13,308 bases of DNA from Tritrichomonas foetus (Eukaryota > Parabasalia > Tritrichomonadida > Tritrichomonadidae): NCBI GenBank assembly GCA_001839685.1, contig MLAK01000510.1, positions 1 through 13,308 on the forward strand. The letters run 5' to 3'. Made by a program: the position numbers and the translations under genes. The notes beneath the pieces were generated by a model. That model was given only the letters and a program-made list of their open reading frames with translations, ran no database searches and was not told where the DNA came from. Position 1 is the stretch's first letter; every line of letters begins with the position of its first letter. Shown here one piece after another: positions 1-6,798 of the stretch.

Positions 1-22
1 GTTTTCTCATTCATGAAATTTT

Positions 23-63
23 CAGTTGGGATAAATTGAGCGAAGCGCAATTTATCACAACTG
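23..63. repeat. 41-bp imperfect inverted repeat at the left edge
   Basis: The arms at 23-38 and 48-63 pair at 15 of 16 positions (one G/A mismatch at 29/57) around the 9-nt centre AGCGAAGCG. Outer arms are CAGTTG and CAACTG; inner arms are ATAAATTG and CAATTTAT, each with one extra paired base. In such AT-rich DNA this is longer than I would expect by chance. It could form a cruciform or an RNA hairpin. No function is assigned. Confidence 0.75.
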
Positions 64-108
64 TATACTCTACTCGAACTTTTTCCCAAACGGTGCTTCT
101 GTGATAAA

Positions 109-162
109 TCAATTCAATTTTGAATAATTGTATATTCAGAGATATATTCAAAATTCAATTGA
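109..162. repeat. 18-bp-arm inverted repeat upstream of the first gene
   Basis: The left arm at 109-126 and right arm at 145-162 are complementary at 17 of 18 positions, with an 18-nt spacer. It ends about 35 bp before the first Inr of the 96-aa gene, so it sits in that gene's upstream region. It could be a palindromic regulatory site or a remnant of a small inverted-repeat element. The sequence alone does not decide between these. Confidence 0.75.
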
Positions 163-196
163 CAAAAAAATTTTCCGGTTTTTAAACCATTTCAGT

Positions 197-212
197 TCAT
201 TTCTGTTCATTT
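197..212 (+). promoter_or_regulatory. doubled initiator (Inr) of the 96-aa gene
   Basis: TCATTT occurs at 197-202 and again at 207-212. It matches the trichomonad Inr consensus TCAYW, in which the A is the transcription start. The second copy puts the start 8 nt before the ATG at 217, typical of the very short trichomonad 5' UTRs. Which copy is used cannot be told from sequence. Confidence 0.6.
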
Positions 213-216
213 CGAA

Positions 217-507
217 ATGATTGCCGATCAAAACCCATTCGAGGAAAATACCCATGTAAACGATCCTAGTCAGGGAAATATAGGATATTCACAAGAGTTT
301 TATCACTATAGTGAGTGTATTGATCAAAATGTGGAAAACAATAAAACATCAAATCCACAGCAGGAACATCAACAAAATTACAGACGAAATGACACAAGTA
401 CATCTAAAACCAAAAACATAATGAAGAAATTGAATACTCATGTAGCAAAACCAATCGCATCATTTTCTGGAAAAATGTTTAATAAAATTAAAACCATTGG
501 CAAATAG
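217..507 (+). CDS. Unrecognised 96-aa protein, polar with a basic C-terminus
   Basis: I do not recognise this protein. The first 60 or so residues are rich in Asn, Gln, Glu and Tyr and look disordered. From about residue 62 it becomes strongly basic, with repeated Lys and hydrophobic residues (MKKLNTH, KPIASFSGKMFNKIKTIGK), which could form an amphipathic cationic helix that binds membrane or nucleic acid. That reading is inference. There is no signal peptide, membrane segment or cysteine motif. The case that it is a real gene is the ATG 8 nt after an Inr, a doubled Inr, and a TAAA shortly after the TAG stop. It converges with the Myb gene at 699-1505. Short length and low complexity leave real doubt. 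Confidence 0.55.
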   Translation: MIADQNPFEENTHVNDPSQGNIGYSQEFYHYSECIDQNVENNKTSNPQQEHQQNYRRNDTSTSKTKNIMKKLNTHVAKPIASFSGKMFNKIKTIGK

Positions 508-698
508 AAATTTTAGAATCAAGTAAAAATGTTGTGTTAAATTGATATATCGTTTATTGCTTTTATTTTTTAACTTTATTTAAAAAGACAAGAATGCAAA
601 TTCTTTTATTATTAACTTTTAATATTTCAATTTATATTCAACAATATTATGTTATATTTCCATAGTCATTAAATGTATAAAATAAAAGAAAGTTTCTT
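508..698. other. Short intergenic gap between convergent genes
   Basis: These 191 bp are strongly AT-rich and hold the 3' ends of two convergent genes. TAAA strings suited to poly(A) addition are present on both strands. I see no further gene. Confidence 0.6.
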
Positions 699-709
699 TT
701 AGAAGAAAC
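692..709 (-). repeat. Small hairpin enclosing the MybA stop codon
   Basis: On the plus strand this reads GTTTCTTTTAGAAGAAAC, a perfect 7-bp stem with a 4-nt loop. On the coding (minus) strand the loop is CTAA. It contains the TAA stop, and the next base completes UAAA, the trichomonad poly(A) signal. Both stop and signal would therefore sit in or at the edge of an RNA hairpin. Confidence 0.6.
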
Positions 710-1505
710 CATTTTCATTCGGAAAGCCGCAATCTTTCCCGAATTTCAACATTTCTGTATTTTTGGAAAAATCCATGTCAATTAAGAAATCAAAGATGTG
801 AGAATCTTCATTAGTATCTGGCTTTACAAGTTCACATATCATTTTTTTGTTTAACAATTGATTGTTAAGCAATTCATTGGTATTGTTTATATTTGTAGAA
901 ACAGATTCTTTCATCATTTTTTTCTTCAATTTATTATAATGATATCGGCATTGTGCATCACTTCTACTATAATTCATATCATTCGCAATATCTTTCCATC
1001 TTTTTTCTCCATGTATTTTCACAAGTCTGAGTAAATTCTCTTCTTCTTCTTTTGTCCATGGTTCTTTCCTAATCTTTGGATTGATCACACGAAACCATCT
1101 TTGAGAACATTGCGATTTAGTTCGACCATATCCAACAAAGTGTGATATTTTGTTCCATTGATTTAATCCAAACTTATTGATAGCTGCGAGTAGTCTCAAA
1201 TCTTCATATATGGACCATGATTGTCCTATTCTAACCGTATTAGCAATTTCTTTCCTGATATGTGATTTTGGAAAAATCGGAATTGGCCTCTTTTGTTCAT
1301 CAATTATTTTTTGTACCTTAAAATATGGTTCATATGTACCAATAAGTGAAAATACTTCATATATTTCTTCTTGATTAGAATTGGCTTTATTTAACATATG
1401 AATTAATATTGCAGTGGCTTTTTCTTTATTTTCTGGTTGTATTAAAGAGTTATCTACATCGACATCAATATAACTTTTCACAACATCTTTAAGTGGGTTA
1501 TCCAT
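699..1505 (-). CDS. MybA: two-repeat (R2R3-type) Myb DNA-binding protein, 268 aa
   Basis: This is a nuclear transcription factor of the trichomonad two-repeat Myb type. Repeat 1 spans about residues 97-144 with Trp at 97, 117 and 137 and the recognition-helix segment GRTKSQCSQRWFRVINP. Repeat 2 spans about 150-196 with Trp at 150 and 170; the third Trp is replaced by Tyr in SDAQCRYHYNKL. Basic residues (KLKKKMMK) follow and may act as a nuclear localisation signal. Residues 1-95 match nothing I know. The tail contains HIFDFLIDMDF at 236-246 and ends in GFF, resembling the tails of two other proteins here. The ATG is 14-19 nt after a tandem Inr on the minus strand. The Myb assignment is firm; target genes are unknown. 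Confidence 0.93.
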   Translation of the reverse strand: MDNPLKDVVKSYIDVDVDNSLIQPENKEKATAILIHMLNKANSNQEEIYEVFSLIGTYEPYFKVQKIIDEQKRPIPIFPKSHIRKEIANTVRIGQSWSIYEDLRLLAAINKFGLNQWNKISHFVGYGRTKSQCSQRWFRVINPKIRKEPWTKEEEENLLRLVKIHGEKRWKDIANDMNYSRSDAQCRYHYNKLKKKMMKESVSTNINNTNELLNNQLLNKKMICELVKPDTNEDSHIFDFLIDMDFSKNTEMLKFGKDCGFPNENGFF

Positions 1506-1515
1506 TTTTAGCTTA

Positions 1516-1526
1516 AAATGAAATGA
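1516..1526 (-). promoter_or_regulatory. Tandem Inr of MybA
   Basis: On the minus strand TCATTT occurs twice with 5-nt phasing (TCATTTCATTT). The candidate transcription starts lie 14 and 19 nt upstream of the ATG at 1505. This matches trichomonad core promoter architecture. Confidence 0.65.
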
Positions 1527-2189
1527 AAGTCGATGATATGTGATAAAATCCGATTTGAAACAAACTTTTGAGTTTCATTTCAATTTTTGAATTACTATCG
1601 TTTGACATTTGCGAATAAATTCTAGAACACTAGAAAATTTGATATTCAATTATTTTTTGAATTGGATATCAAATTTTTCTATGATTTACATTGGGTGGAT
1701 TCGGAATTATGTGCAGTGCATTTTGGGTTCTTTCATCGATGTGAACATTCATTAGTAAATATAGGGGAAATACATTAAGGTAAAATAATTGCAATTATTA
1801 TTTGCCGACATAATTTAACGAAAAGAAAAATATCATACTTGTAAAAATGATTAAATCGGATACTATATTGATTTCTCTTATCTATATGTTATTATTTGCC
1901 TATTACATTAGAAATTTCATCTGATCTTCATTCATTAAGATAATTCTCGCGATTTAGGGAAAAGTGAAGCCGAAATCAACGACCGTTTATTAATTAAAAA
2001 CAATTCATTAATTAAAACAGACCAAATTGATTTGGAATCAATAAACTTTTTAATTCTCATAATATTGATACCATTTCGGGGAAAATAGTGAAATTGGCAA
2101 CCAAAACTTATTCCATGATCTTTTCGAGATCGTATCATGATGAAATTTATTTACTGTAAAATTTCAATTTATTATACAGGAGTTGGAAA
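1527..2189. other. Gene-free divergent region between MybA and the chitinase gene
   Basis: This stretch has no coding region I can support. Apart from the inverted repeat at 1634-1677 it is AT-rich with no tRNA-like or other RNA motif. A 67-codon open frame on the minus strand (1935-2138) has no Inr before its ATG and no recognisable domain, so I did not call it. Confidence 0.5.
1634..1677. repeat. 18-bp-arm inverted repeat upstream of MybA
   Basis: The left arm at 1634-1651 pairs with the right arm at 1660-1677. There are 17 Watson-Crick pairs and one G-T pair (1646/1665) around an 8-nt loop. It lies roughly 110-150 bp upstream of the MybA initiators. It could be a cruciform-forming regulatory site, or a hairpin if transcribed. 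Confidence 0.75.
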
Positions 2190-2221
2190 CATTTTATGCA
2201 AAGTATTCCTTACATAAAATG
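2190..2221. repeat. 9-bp inverted repeat CATTTTATG / CATAAAATG
   Basis: CATTTTATG at 2190-2198 is the exact reverse complement of CATAAAATG at 2213-2221. The same CATAAAATG 9-mer occurs again at 2385-2393, just before the chitinase initiator. The repetition suggests a protein-binding site in the chitinase upstream region. Confidence 0.6.
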
Positions 2222-2283
2222 AATTGAGTTATATAAATTCATAAAAAAAAAGTAGATTCAATGATTCGAATTCATTAAGAATA

Positions 2284-2304
2284 TTGATTTTTCATGTAAA
2301 TCAA
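2284..2304. repeat. 7-bp inverted repeat upstream of chitinase gene
   Basis: TTGATTT at 2284-2290 pairs with AAATCAA at 2298-2304 around a 7-nt spacer. It is short, and on its own could be chance in AT-rich DNA. It is listed because it belongs to a run of four such elements in this promoter. Confidence 0.4.
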
Positions 2305-2331
2305 CAGATTCAAAATTTCTCAAAGAAATGA

Positions 2332-2344
2332 CTGTCAGTGACAG
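2332..2344. promoter_or_regulatory. Palindrome CTGTCAGTGACAG, possible operator
   Basis: This is a perfect 6-bp palindrome around a central G. It is unusually GC-containing for the surrounding AT-rich DNA and lies 82-94 bp upstream of the likely chitinase start site at 2426. That would suit a symmetric binding site for a dimeric or two-repeat DNA-binding protein. No factor is known. Confidence 0.45.
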
Positions 2345-2373
2345 CCCTTTTTCTATGCATATCATACAATTGA

Positions 2374-2402
2374 TTGACAAATGACATAAAATGATTTGTC
2401 AA
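2374..2402. repeat. 9-bp inverted repeat close to the chitinase Inr
   Basis: TTGACAAAT at 2374-2382 pairs perfectly with ATTTGTCAA at 2394-2402. The 11-nt centre contains another CATAAAATG at 2385-2393. It ends about 17 bp before the first Inr copy, a position where a bound factor could control core promoter use. Confidence 0.6.
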
Positions 2403-2418
2403 AATATGATTTGAAATT

Positions 2419-2429
2419 TCATTTCATTA
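2419..2429 (+). promoter_or_regulatory. Tandem Inr of the LysM-GH19 gene
   Basis: TCATTT at 2419 and TCATTA at 2424 overlap with 5-nt phasing. Their A residues lie 11 and 6 nt before the ATG at 2432. This supports the ATG at 2432 over the upstream TTG of the longest open frame, which would be a non-standard start. Confidence 0.65.
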
Positions 2430-2431
2430 CT

Positions 2432-3352
2432 ATGTTAGTTTTATTATTACCGATTGCATTATCTTTTTCATATAAAGTTAACAAAGGTGATACACTTAGT
2501 ACGATTGGCCGAAAACATTTTCTTTCGAAAAGACATCTTCAATATTTGAATAGACTTCGTGATGATCAAGAAGTCTGGGAAGGTCAAGTTATTCAAATTT
2601 TACCACCACAGCAAAACAACAACAACCCTTCAAAAAGACAAATGGTTAAAAATGATGTTACGTATGTTGTTAAATCAGGCGACACACTTTGGAATATTGC
2701 TAATGCATATGGAACAACAGTTCAAGAAATATGCAATGTTAATGGTATTTCTAATCCTGATTTAATTTTCGTTGGACAGGTATTAACGATTCCTGGAAGC
2801 AGTAGCGGTGGTGGAGACAGTGGTAGTGTTTCATATGACCATGCAACAGTTGATCAAATGAAAGCAATGGGTTGGTTTGATGTCAGTAATTCTAATATGA
2901 ATGATTTGAATAGTTGTCTTCAAAGATTTGGAATCACTGGAAGACAGTCAATACGTCATTTCATTTCACAGTGTGCGCATGAATCACTTCTTGGACAATA
3001 TACCAAAGAAATAGATTCAGGTGAGGCTTATGAAGGACTTGCAATTTATGGAAATACTGAACCTGGTGATGGACCAAGATTTAAAGGTGCAGGTTATATT
3101 CAATTAACTGGACGCTATAACTACCAACAGTTTGCTAACTTCATAAATGATGGAAATGTTATGCAAGGTGTGGACTATGTCGCTGAACACTACCCATGGA
3201 CATCAGCAGGATTCTGGTGGCAAGCAAACGGAATGAACCAATTATGTGAAAATGGGGCTTCAGTGGAAGAGGTAACATATAAAGTAAATGGAGCATACAA
3301 TGGTTTAGAGCAAAGACGTCAATATTATGCCCAAGCTTGCCAAATATGGTAA
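2432..3352 (+). CDS. Secreted LysM-LysM-GH19 chitinase-like glycan hydrolase, 306 aa
   Basis: This is a predicted secreted enzyme cleaving beta-1,4-linked GlcNAc polymers (chitin, or possibly peptidoglycan). Residues 1-13 ([13 protein letters not shown]) form a short signal peptide. LysM 1 is at about 14-57 ([13 protein letters not shown], divergent second half). LysM 2 is at about 77-121 and canonical ([13 protein letters not shown]). A Gly/Ser linker (122-134) leads to a GH19 domain at about 138-306. AHES places the first catalytic Glu at 184. The second acidic residue is probably Glu201 in AYEG. The GH19 signatures [10 protein letters not shown] and [10 protein letters not shown], and SAGFWW near 258-263, follow. 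The catalytic domain resembles bacterial and phage short GH19 enzymes more than plant chitinases, suggesting lateral transfer. The longest frame begins at TTG (2396); I chose the ATG at 2432 because it follows the Inr and gives a better signal peptide. The stop is followed by A, giving UAAA. Confidence 0.9.
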   Translation: MLVLLLPIALSFSYKVNKGDTLSTIGRKHFLSKRHLQYLNRLRDDQEVWEGQVIQILPPQQNNNNPSKRQMVKNDVTYVVKSGDTLWNIANAYGTTVQEICNVNGISNPDLIFVGQVLTIPGSSSGGGDSGSVSYDHATVDQMKAMGWFDVSNSNMNDLNSCLQRFGITGRQSIRHFISQCAHESLLGQYTKEIDSGEAYEGLAIYGNTEPGDGPRFKGAGYIQLTGRYNYQQFANFINDGNVMQGVDYVAEHYPWTSAGFWWQANGMNQLCENGASVEEVTYKVNGAYNGLEQRRQYYAQACQIW

Positions 3353-3655
3353 ATTAAAAAATTATTTTGAATGTTATTTTAATAAGCAATCAGAAATTTA
3401 TTTCTTAATTTGATTTTTTAATATAAACATAAATTTCATCTGTTTCTCACTAACTCAGATAGGGAAATTCACTACATTTAAATATAAGTTTTGGTAAATC
3501 AATCTAAGGATACAATAATTCATGATGACTCGAATAATTTTGATCCTTAGTAACATGACATTTTTTTTGGAACAAATTTAAAATCCCTTTTTCTATGTTC
3601 ATCACTGGAATGAACTTTACTACAAAGTAATTAAGTATTGAATATTCAAGGAAAG
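3353..3655. other. Intergenic region after the chitinase gene
   Basis: This AT-rich stretch contains the chitinase 3' end, with TAAA at the stop and more A-rich sequence after it. I see no protein gene. ACTAACTCAG at about 3451 resembles a trichomonad intron 3' end, but no matching 5' splice site was found. Confidence 0.5.
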
Positions 3656-3663
3656 AAAAAAAA
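3656..3663 (-). terminator. Pol III T-run terminator of the tRNA gene
   Basis: There are eight A residues on the plus strand, so eight T residues on the tRNA strand, immediately after the discriminator base at 3664. This is a standard RNA polymerase III terminator and supports the tRNA being a transcribed gene. Confidence 0.85.
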
Positions 3664-3745
3664 CGACACGAACCAGATTCGAACTGATGAGGGATTAACC
3701 CATGGGGACTCAAATCCCACGCCTTAACCACTCGGCCATCGTGCC
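3664..3745 (-). tRNA. tRNA-Ser, anticodon UGA (82 nt, class II)
   Basis: Read on the minus strand from 3745, the acceptor arms GGCACGA and TCGTGTC pair over 7 bp with one G-U. The discriminator base is G, as in eukaryotic tRNA-Ser. The D arm is GCC-GAGTGGTTAA-GGC (A box). The anticodon loop is TTTGAGT, with UGA at 34-36 decoding UCA. A long variable arm (GGG...CCC) marks class II. The T arm is ATCAG-TTCGAAT-CTGGT (B box). No intron and no encoded CCA are seen. Oddities: an A-C opposition at 31/39 in the anticodon stem, and G rather than the usual A at position 37. Leu is less likely because of the G discriminator and the UGA reading. Confidence 0.9.
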
Positions 3746-4470
3746 TGTGTTTCTTTCAAATTTATGGATATATGAAATAAATAAATGTATTCGAACTCTT
3801 TTTTCAAAATACCAATTTCTGACAATCAACGTATTTAGACAAATTGTTGGCAATATTATTTCGTCTCAAAAACTTTATAGCTAGATGATGTAAACCGCAA
3901 ATTACAACTCTGACGTATTCTCATCAAGTTAAATTCAACACATCATTCCAGTGTTTACATTGATATATTGTTTTTACATTTTTGAAAACCACATTTGTTG
4001 AAAATGGCAATTTATTTATCTTGATTTTTTTCTCACTTTATTGCACTAGAAAGAAATAAAAGTATATATATCCTTACAATTAGAACAACAAATTTATTTT
4101 GCGTCAAGAATTTCTTTTTTTTATTTTCTCTCTTGATTTTTACATTTCTTCATGATTTTATCATCTTCATTTCTCAGCTAGCTTATATCTGTTTTAATTT
4201 CCAAAATGTAAAGATGCTGATCAGAAAGTTAATTTGGAAACCAAGTCAACAATTTTTGAAACTCTTCTTTAGTTAGGTCTTTAATAGTGGAAAACACAAA
4301 CTACCTCAGAACTTTTTTCGAAAAATCCATACAGAAAAATTATTCTCCAGAAAGATAAAGACATACTAAATTAAGGAAAGCAAATGATTTTTTATTATTT
4401 ATCAAACAAAGATAAAATAAATTTATTTTAATTTTTTCACAAACAGATTTATTTCTTGACATTACATCAA
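3746..4470. other. 725-bp intergenic region with no supported gene
   Basis: It is AT-rich and contains T-rich and A-rich runs and isolated Inr-like TCACTT strings, but no open frame with a recognisable product. The right end carries the 3' end of the 233-aa gene, with a TAAA about 30 nt past its stop on the minus strand. Confidence 0.5.
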
Positions 4471-5172
4471 TCAAAACCAATAGCCTAACGAATCATAGAA
4501 TTCAAAATTGGTTGAACAATCAGCAATTGGTGAATCCAGTAAATCCAAAAACAAAATTCCATCATTATTGGGCACACCAATCATGATATTTTCTGATTCA
4601 TTTTCTGTTTTATTTCCGATTTCAATTTCTTTGTTTTGGTTTATATGGTTTACATTGTTGGTAAGATTGAAGCAGTTGATTTCACCATTCGAATTTTGAA
4701 CTGTTGAATCTCCAATTTTTTGATTATTTAAATAATTATTAAATGATAGATTTGGCGAAAAAAATAAATCTGCTTTTTCCTGATAGAAAGTTCGATTTCC
4801 TGACTCTGAAAAAATATTTTGAGTGTTGCTTGATAATATTCCATCTTTGGTATCTTTAATTTGCATCGAATTATTAATAATTTGAATTTCTGGCTTTTTA
4901 TCAAAATCATTAAATGTATTATCTTTGGTTGAAAAACCTTCTTGGCGATATGAACTATCGCATCTGATATTTCTCTTTGCCTTGCATTCTTTTCTTTTTG
5001 GAATTTTTAAAGTTTTTTCGAGTTCATTTCGCATTCTCATCAAACCATCAGTGCCCTTTTTCTTATGGAAGCCTTTAATCTCCTCATTTTCTACAGCAAC
5101 AAACAGGTCTTTATTGGATTTTAGGCTAATCATTTGAAGCTTGAGTGTTCCTCTGGTAAACTTTTTACTCAT
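4471..5172 (-). CDS. Unrecognised 233-aa protein with basic N-terminus and Myb-like acidic/aromatic tail
   Basis: I recognise no domain. Residues 1-70 are basic, with Lys/Arg clusters (FHKKKGTDGLMRMR, KIPKRKECKAKRNIR) that could bind nucleic acid or serve as a nuclear signal. Residues 75-200 are Asn-, Ser-, Asp- and Glu-rich and probably disordered. The tail has DGILFLDLLDSPI at 204-216 and ends FEFYDSLGYWF. This resembles the C-termini of MybA and MybB in position and character, so a regulator with a divergent or lost DNA-binding domain is a reasonable inference. It has no Trp triads, so it is not a recognisable Myb. The longest frame starts at TTG (5226). I chose the ATG at 5172 because an Inr (TCATTT) lies with its A 10 nt upstream. 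There is no signal peptide or membrane segment. Confidence 0.7.
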   Translation of the reverse strand: MSKKFTRGTLKLQMISLKSNKDLFVAVENEEIKGFHKKKGTDGLMRMRNELEKTLKIPKRKECKAKRNIRCDSSYRQEGFSTKDNTFNDFDKKPEIQIINNSMQIKDTKDGILSSNTQNIFSESGNRTFYQEKADLFFSPNLSFNNYLNNQKIGDSTVQNSNGEINCFNLTNNVNHINQNKEIEIGNKTENESENIMIGVPNNDGILFLDLLDSPIADCSTNFEFYDSLGYWF

Positions 5173-5178
5173 TCTAAA

Positions 5179-5184
5179 AAATGA
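5179..5184 (-). promoter_or_regulatory. Inr of the 233-aa gene
   Basis: TCATTT on the minus strand (plus strand AAATGA) gives a start site about 10 nt before the ATG at 5172. It is a single copy, unlike the tandem Inrs at four other genes here. It decides the start codon choice. Confidence 0.6.
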
Positions 5185-6798
5185 ACTTACAATGTCAGTT
5201 TTACTTAAAATTAAGAGTACTCTCAAATAATTCTGAAGATATAAATGACAATTTTGTGATATTTCATTTTTTGTAGACTTTCAAAAAGTTAATAATAATA
5301 GGTTCAACTAAATTTTCTTTTTTTCGAACCTGACTATAGAAATCTGTATATGTGTGTTTAATATTACAGATATGCTATTCGGCATTCTTTCGAAAAATTT
5401 GAATAGATTTTGAATGATAAAAATTGAATTAAGACACAATAAAATGGCCTATAAAACTCTCAAAATTAATTTTTTTTTTTTTCTTATTTTATAGGTCTGA
5501 TGTAGATATTATTGTTCAAATACGTTATTAAAGAATGAATACTATGGACTCATAGGTTAATTGGCATTTCTATTTTCAATTTACTTTGAATTGACAATAT
5601 CTCTGTTTCAATTTTCAAAGATGACAGAAAATACCACACAAAATCTTTAATTGAAATATTAATTTAAATTCCATGTTTAAAACTATGCCAATTGAGCTCA
5701 CATGCTTTCTTGATGTGTACAATACAATGTGCCTAAAATTTTCTTCATCTATTCTAAAAAACACATATTTGTTCTAAATTGTGTAGCAATTTCTGAGAAT
5801 AATAATGCCAAAATAAATTGGGTTTTTCATCTGAATAAAGTCTCTATAAATAGTCGACTAAACAGGATAAGAAAAAGTTGATTAAGTTCAACCATCAATT
5901 GATGTCGAATTTTGACTGCTTTAACAAGATAAATTTAAAGAGATTCGAGATAATGTGTTATTTAAGTTATTTTTGGTATTTATTTGAAGAACAAAAGAAA
6001 TGAAATAGGAAATGAAATCTCCGAATATTAGAAGGGTAGAAAAAGTAAAATGCAGGTGTTATTTGGTATTTAATTCTTGTTCATTCATTTATTTGAATAT
6101 AAAAATATTATTATGAGTGATACATAATAAATTGTGAAAAGAACAATGATAGTTGTTCTGGAAATTACATTGAAATTGAAATTAAAACCTATATTAAATT
6201 GTTATTTGAACTTTTCTCTTTTTTCTTAATTTTACCCCTCGTTATCGAAAATAAGGAAAAATCCTGAATGTCCAGAATAAAGTCATAATGATAAAAACTT
6301 TAGCATCTTTAAGACAATTCTATTCATATTGAAAAAGTCATTCATTACCTATTTTTGACATTCATATTATCTCATTATGTGTAGGCATTTAGTTCGATAC
6401 CTCGTTCAAAATGTCATATCATTCAGAAATAATACAAAATAATATATAAGATTGAGAGAATTGATCTCACCCAATCATGATATCATAAATTGAGTGAATC
6501 AAAAGTGAATATATCGTCTTTTGTTTATTGCATTATTACATGTAAAATTAGTTGAGAATATTAATCGTTAGGATTAGATCTAAATGATTTCCACTCATTG
6601 AGTCATAATAATAATCAGTGTCGTTATTAGTAATTTTCTTCATAGTTATTGCGTAAATGAGCCAATCTATTTTTTTGGGGTGTTATTATTCATTTTGTTG
6701 ACAACCACAGTAATGCTTTAGATTGAAAACTTTAATTTATATTGAACTGAAATATTTTGAGATCAATATAACAAACCGATCAAAATTATAATTCATTT
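5185..6798. other. 1.6-kb gene-poor region
   Basis: I find no supported gene, tRNA or array. It contains a 14-T run near 5470. A 9-bp inverted pair AATTGGCAT (5559-5567) and ATGCCAATT (5685-5693) lies about 130 bp apart, with no convincing mobile-element ends. A 33-codon frame at 5902-6003 is too short to call. Decayed sequence similar to the transposase relic on its right is possible but not demonstrated. Confidence 0.45.

Noticed and set aside
1935..2138. 67-codon minus-strand frame beginning with ATG
   Set aside because: There is no TCAYW initiator before the ATG, no recognisable domain, and no further support.
3449..3462. ACTAACTCAG resembling a trichomonad intron branch point and 3' splice site
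   Set aside because: No GTATGT-type 5' splice site lies within a plausible distance upstream, and the preceding chitinase gene ends in a complete domain and stop.
3504..3884. Two overlapping open frames on opposite strands
   Set aside because: Both overlap the tRNA-Ser gene at 3664-3745 and have no domain or Inr-placed start, so they are chance frames.
5559..5693. Inverted pair AATTGGCAT / ATGCCAATT as ends of a small transposable element
   Set aside because: Only 9 bp match, flanks diverge quickly, and no target duplication is visible.
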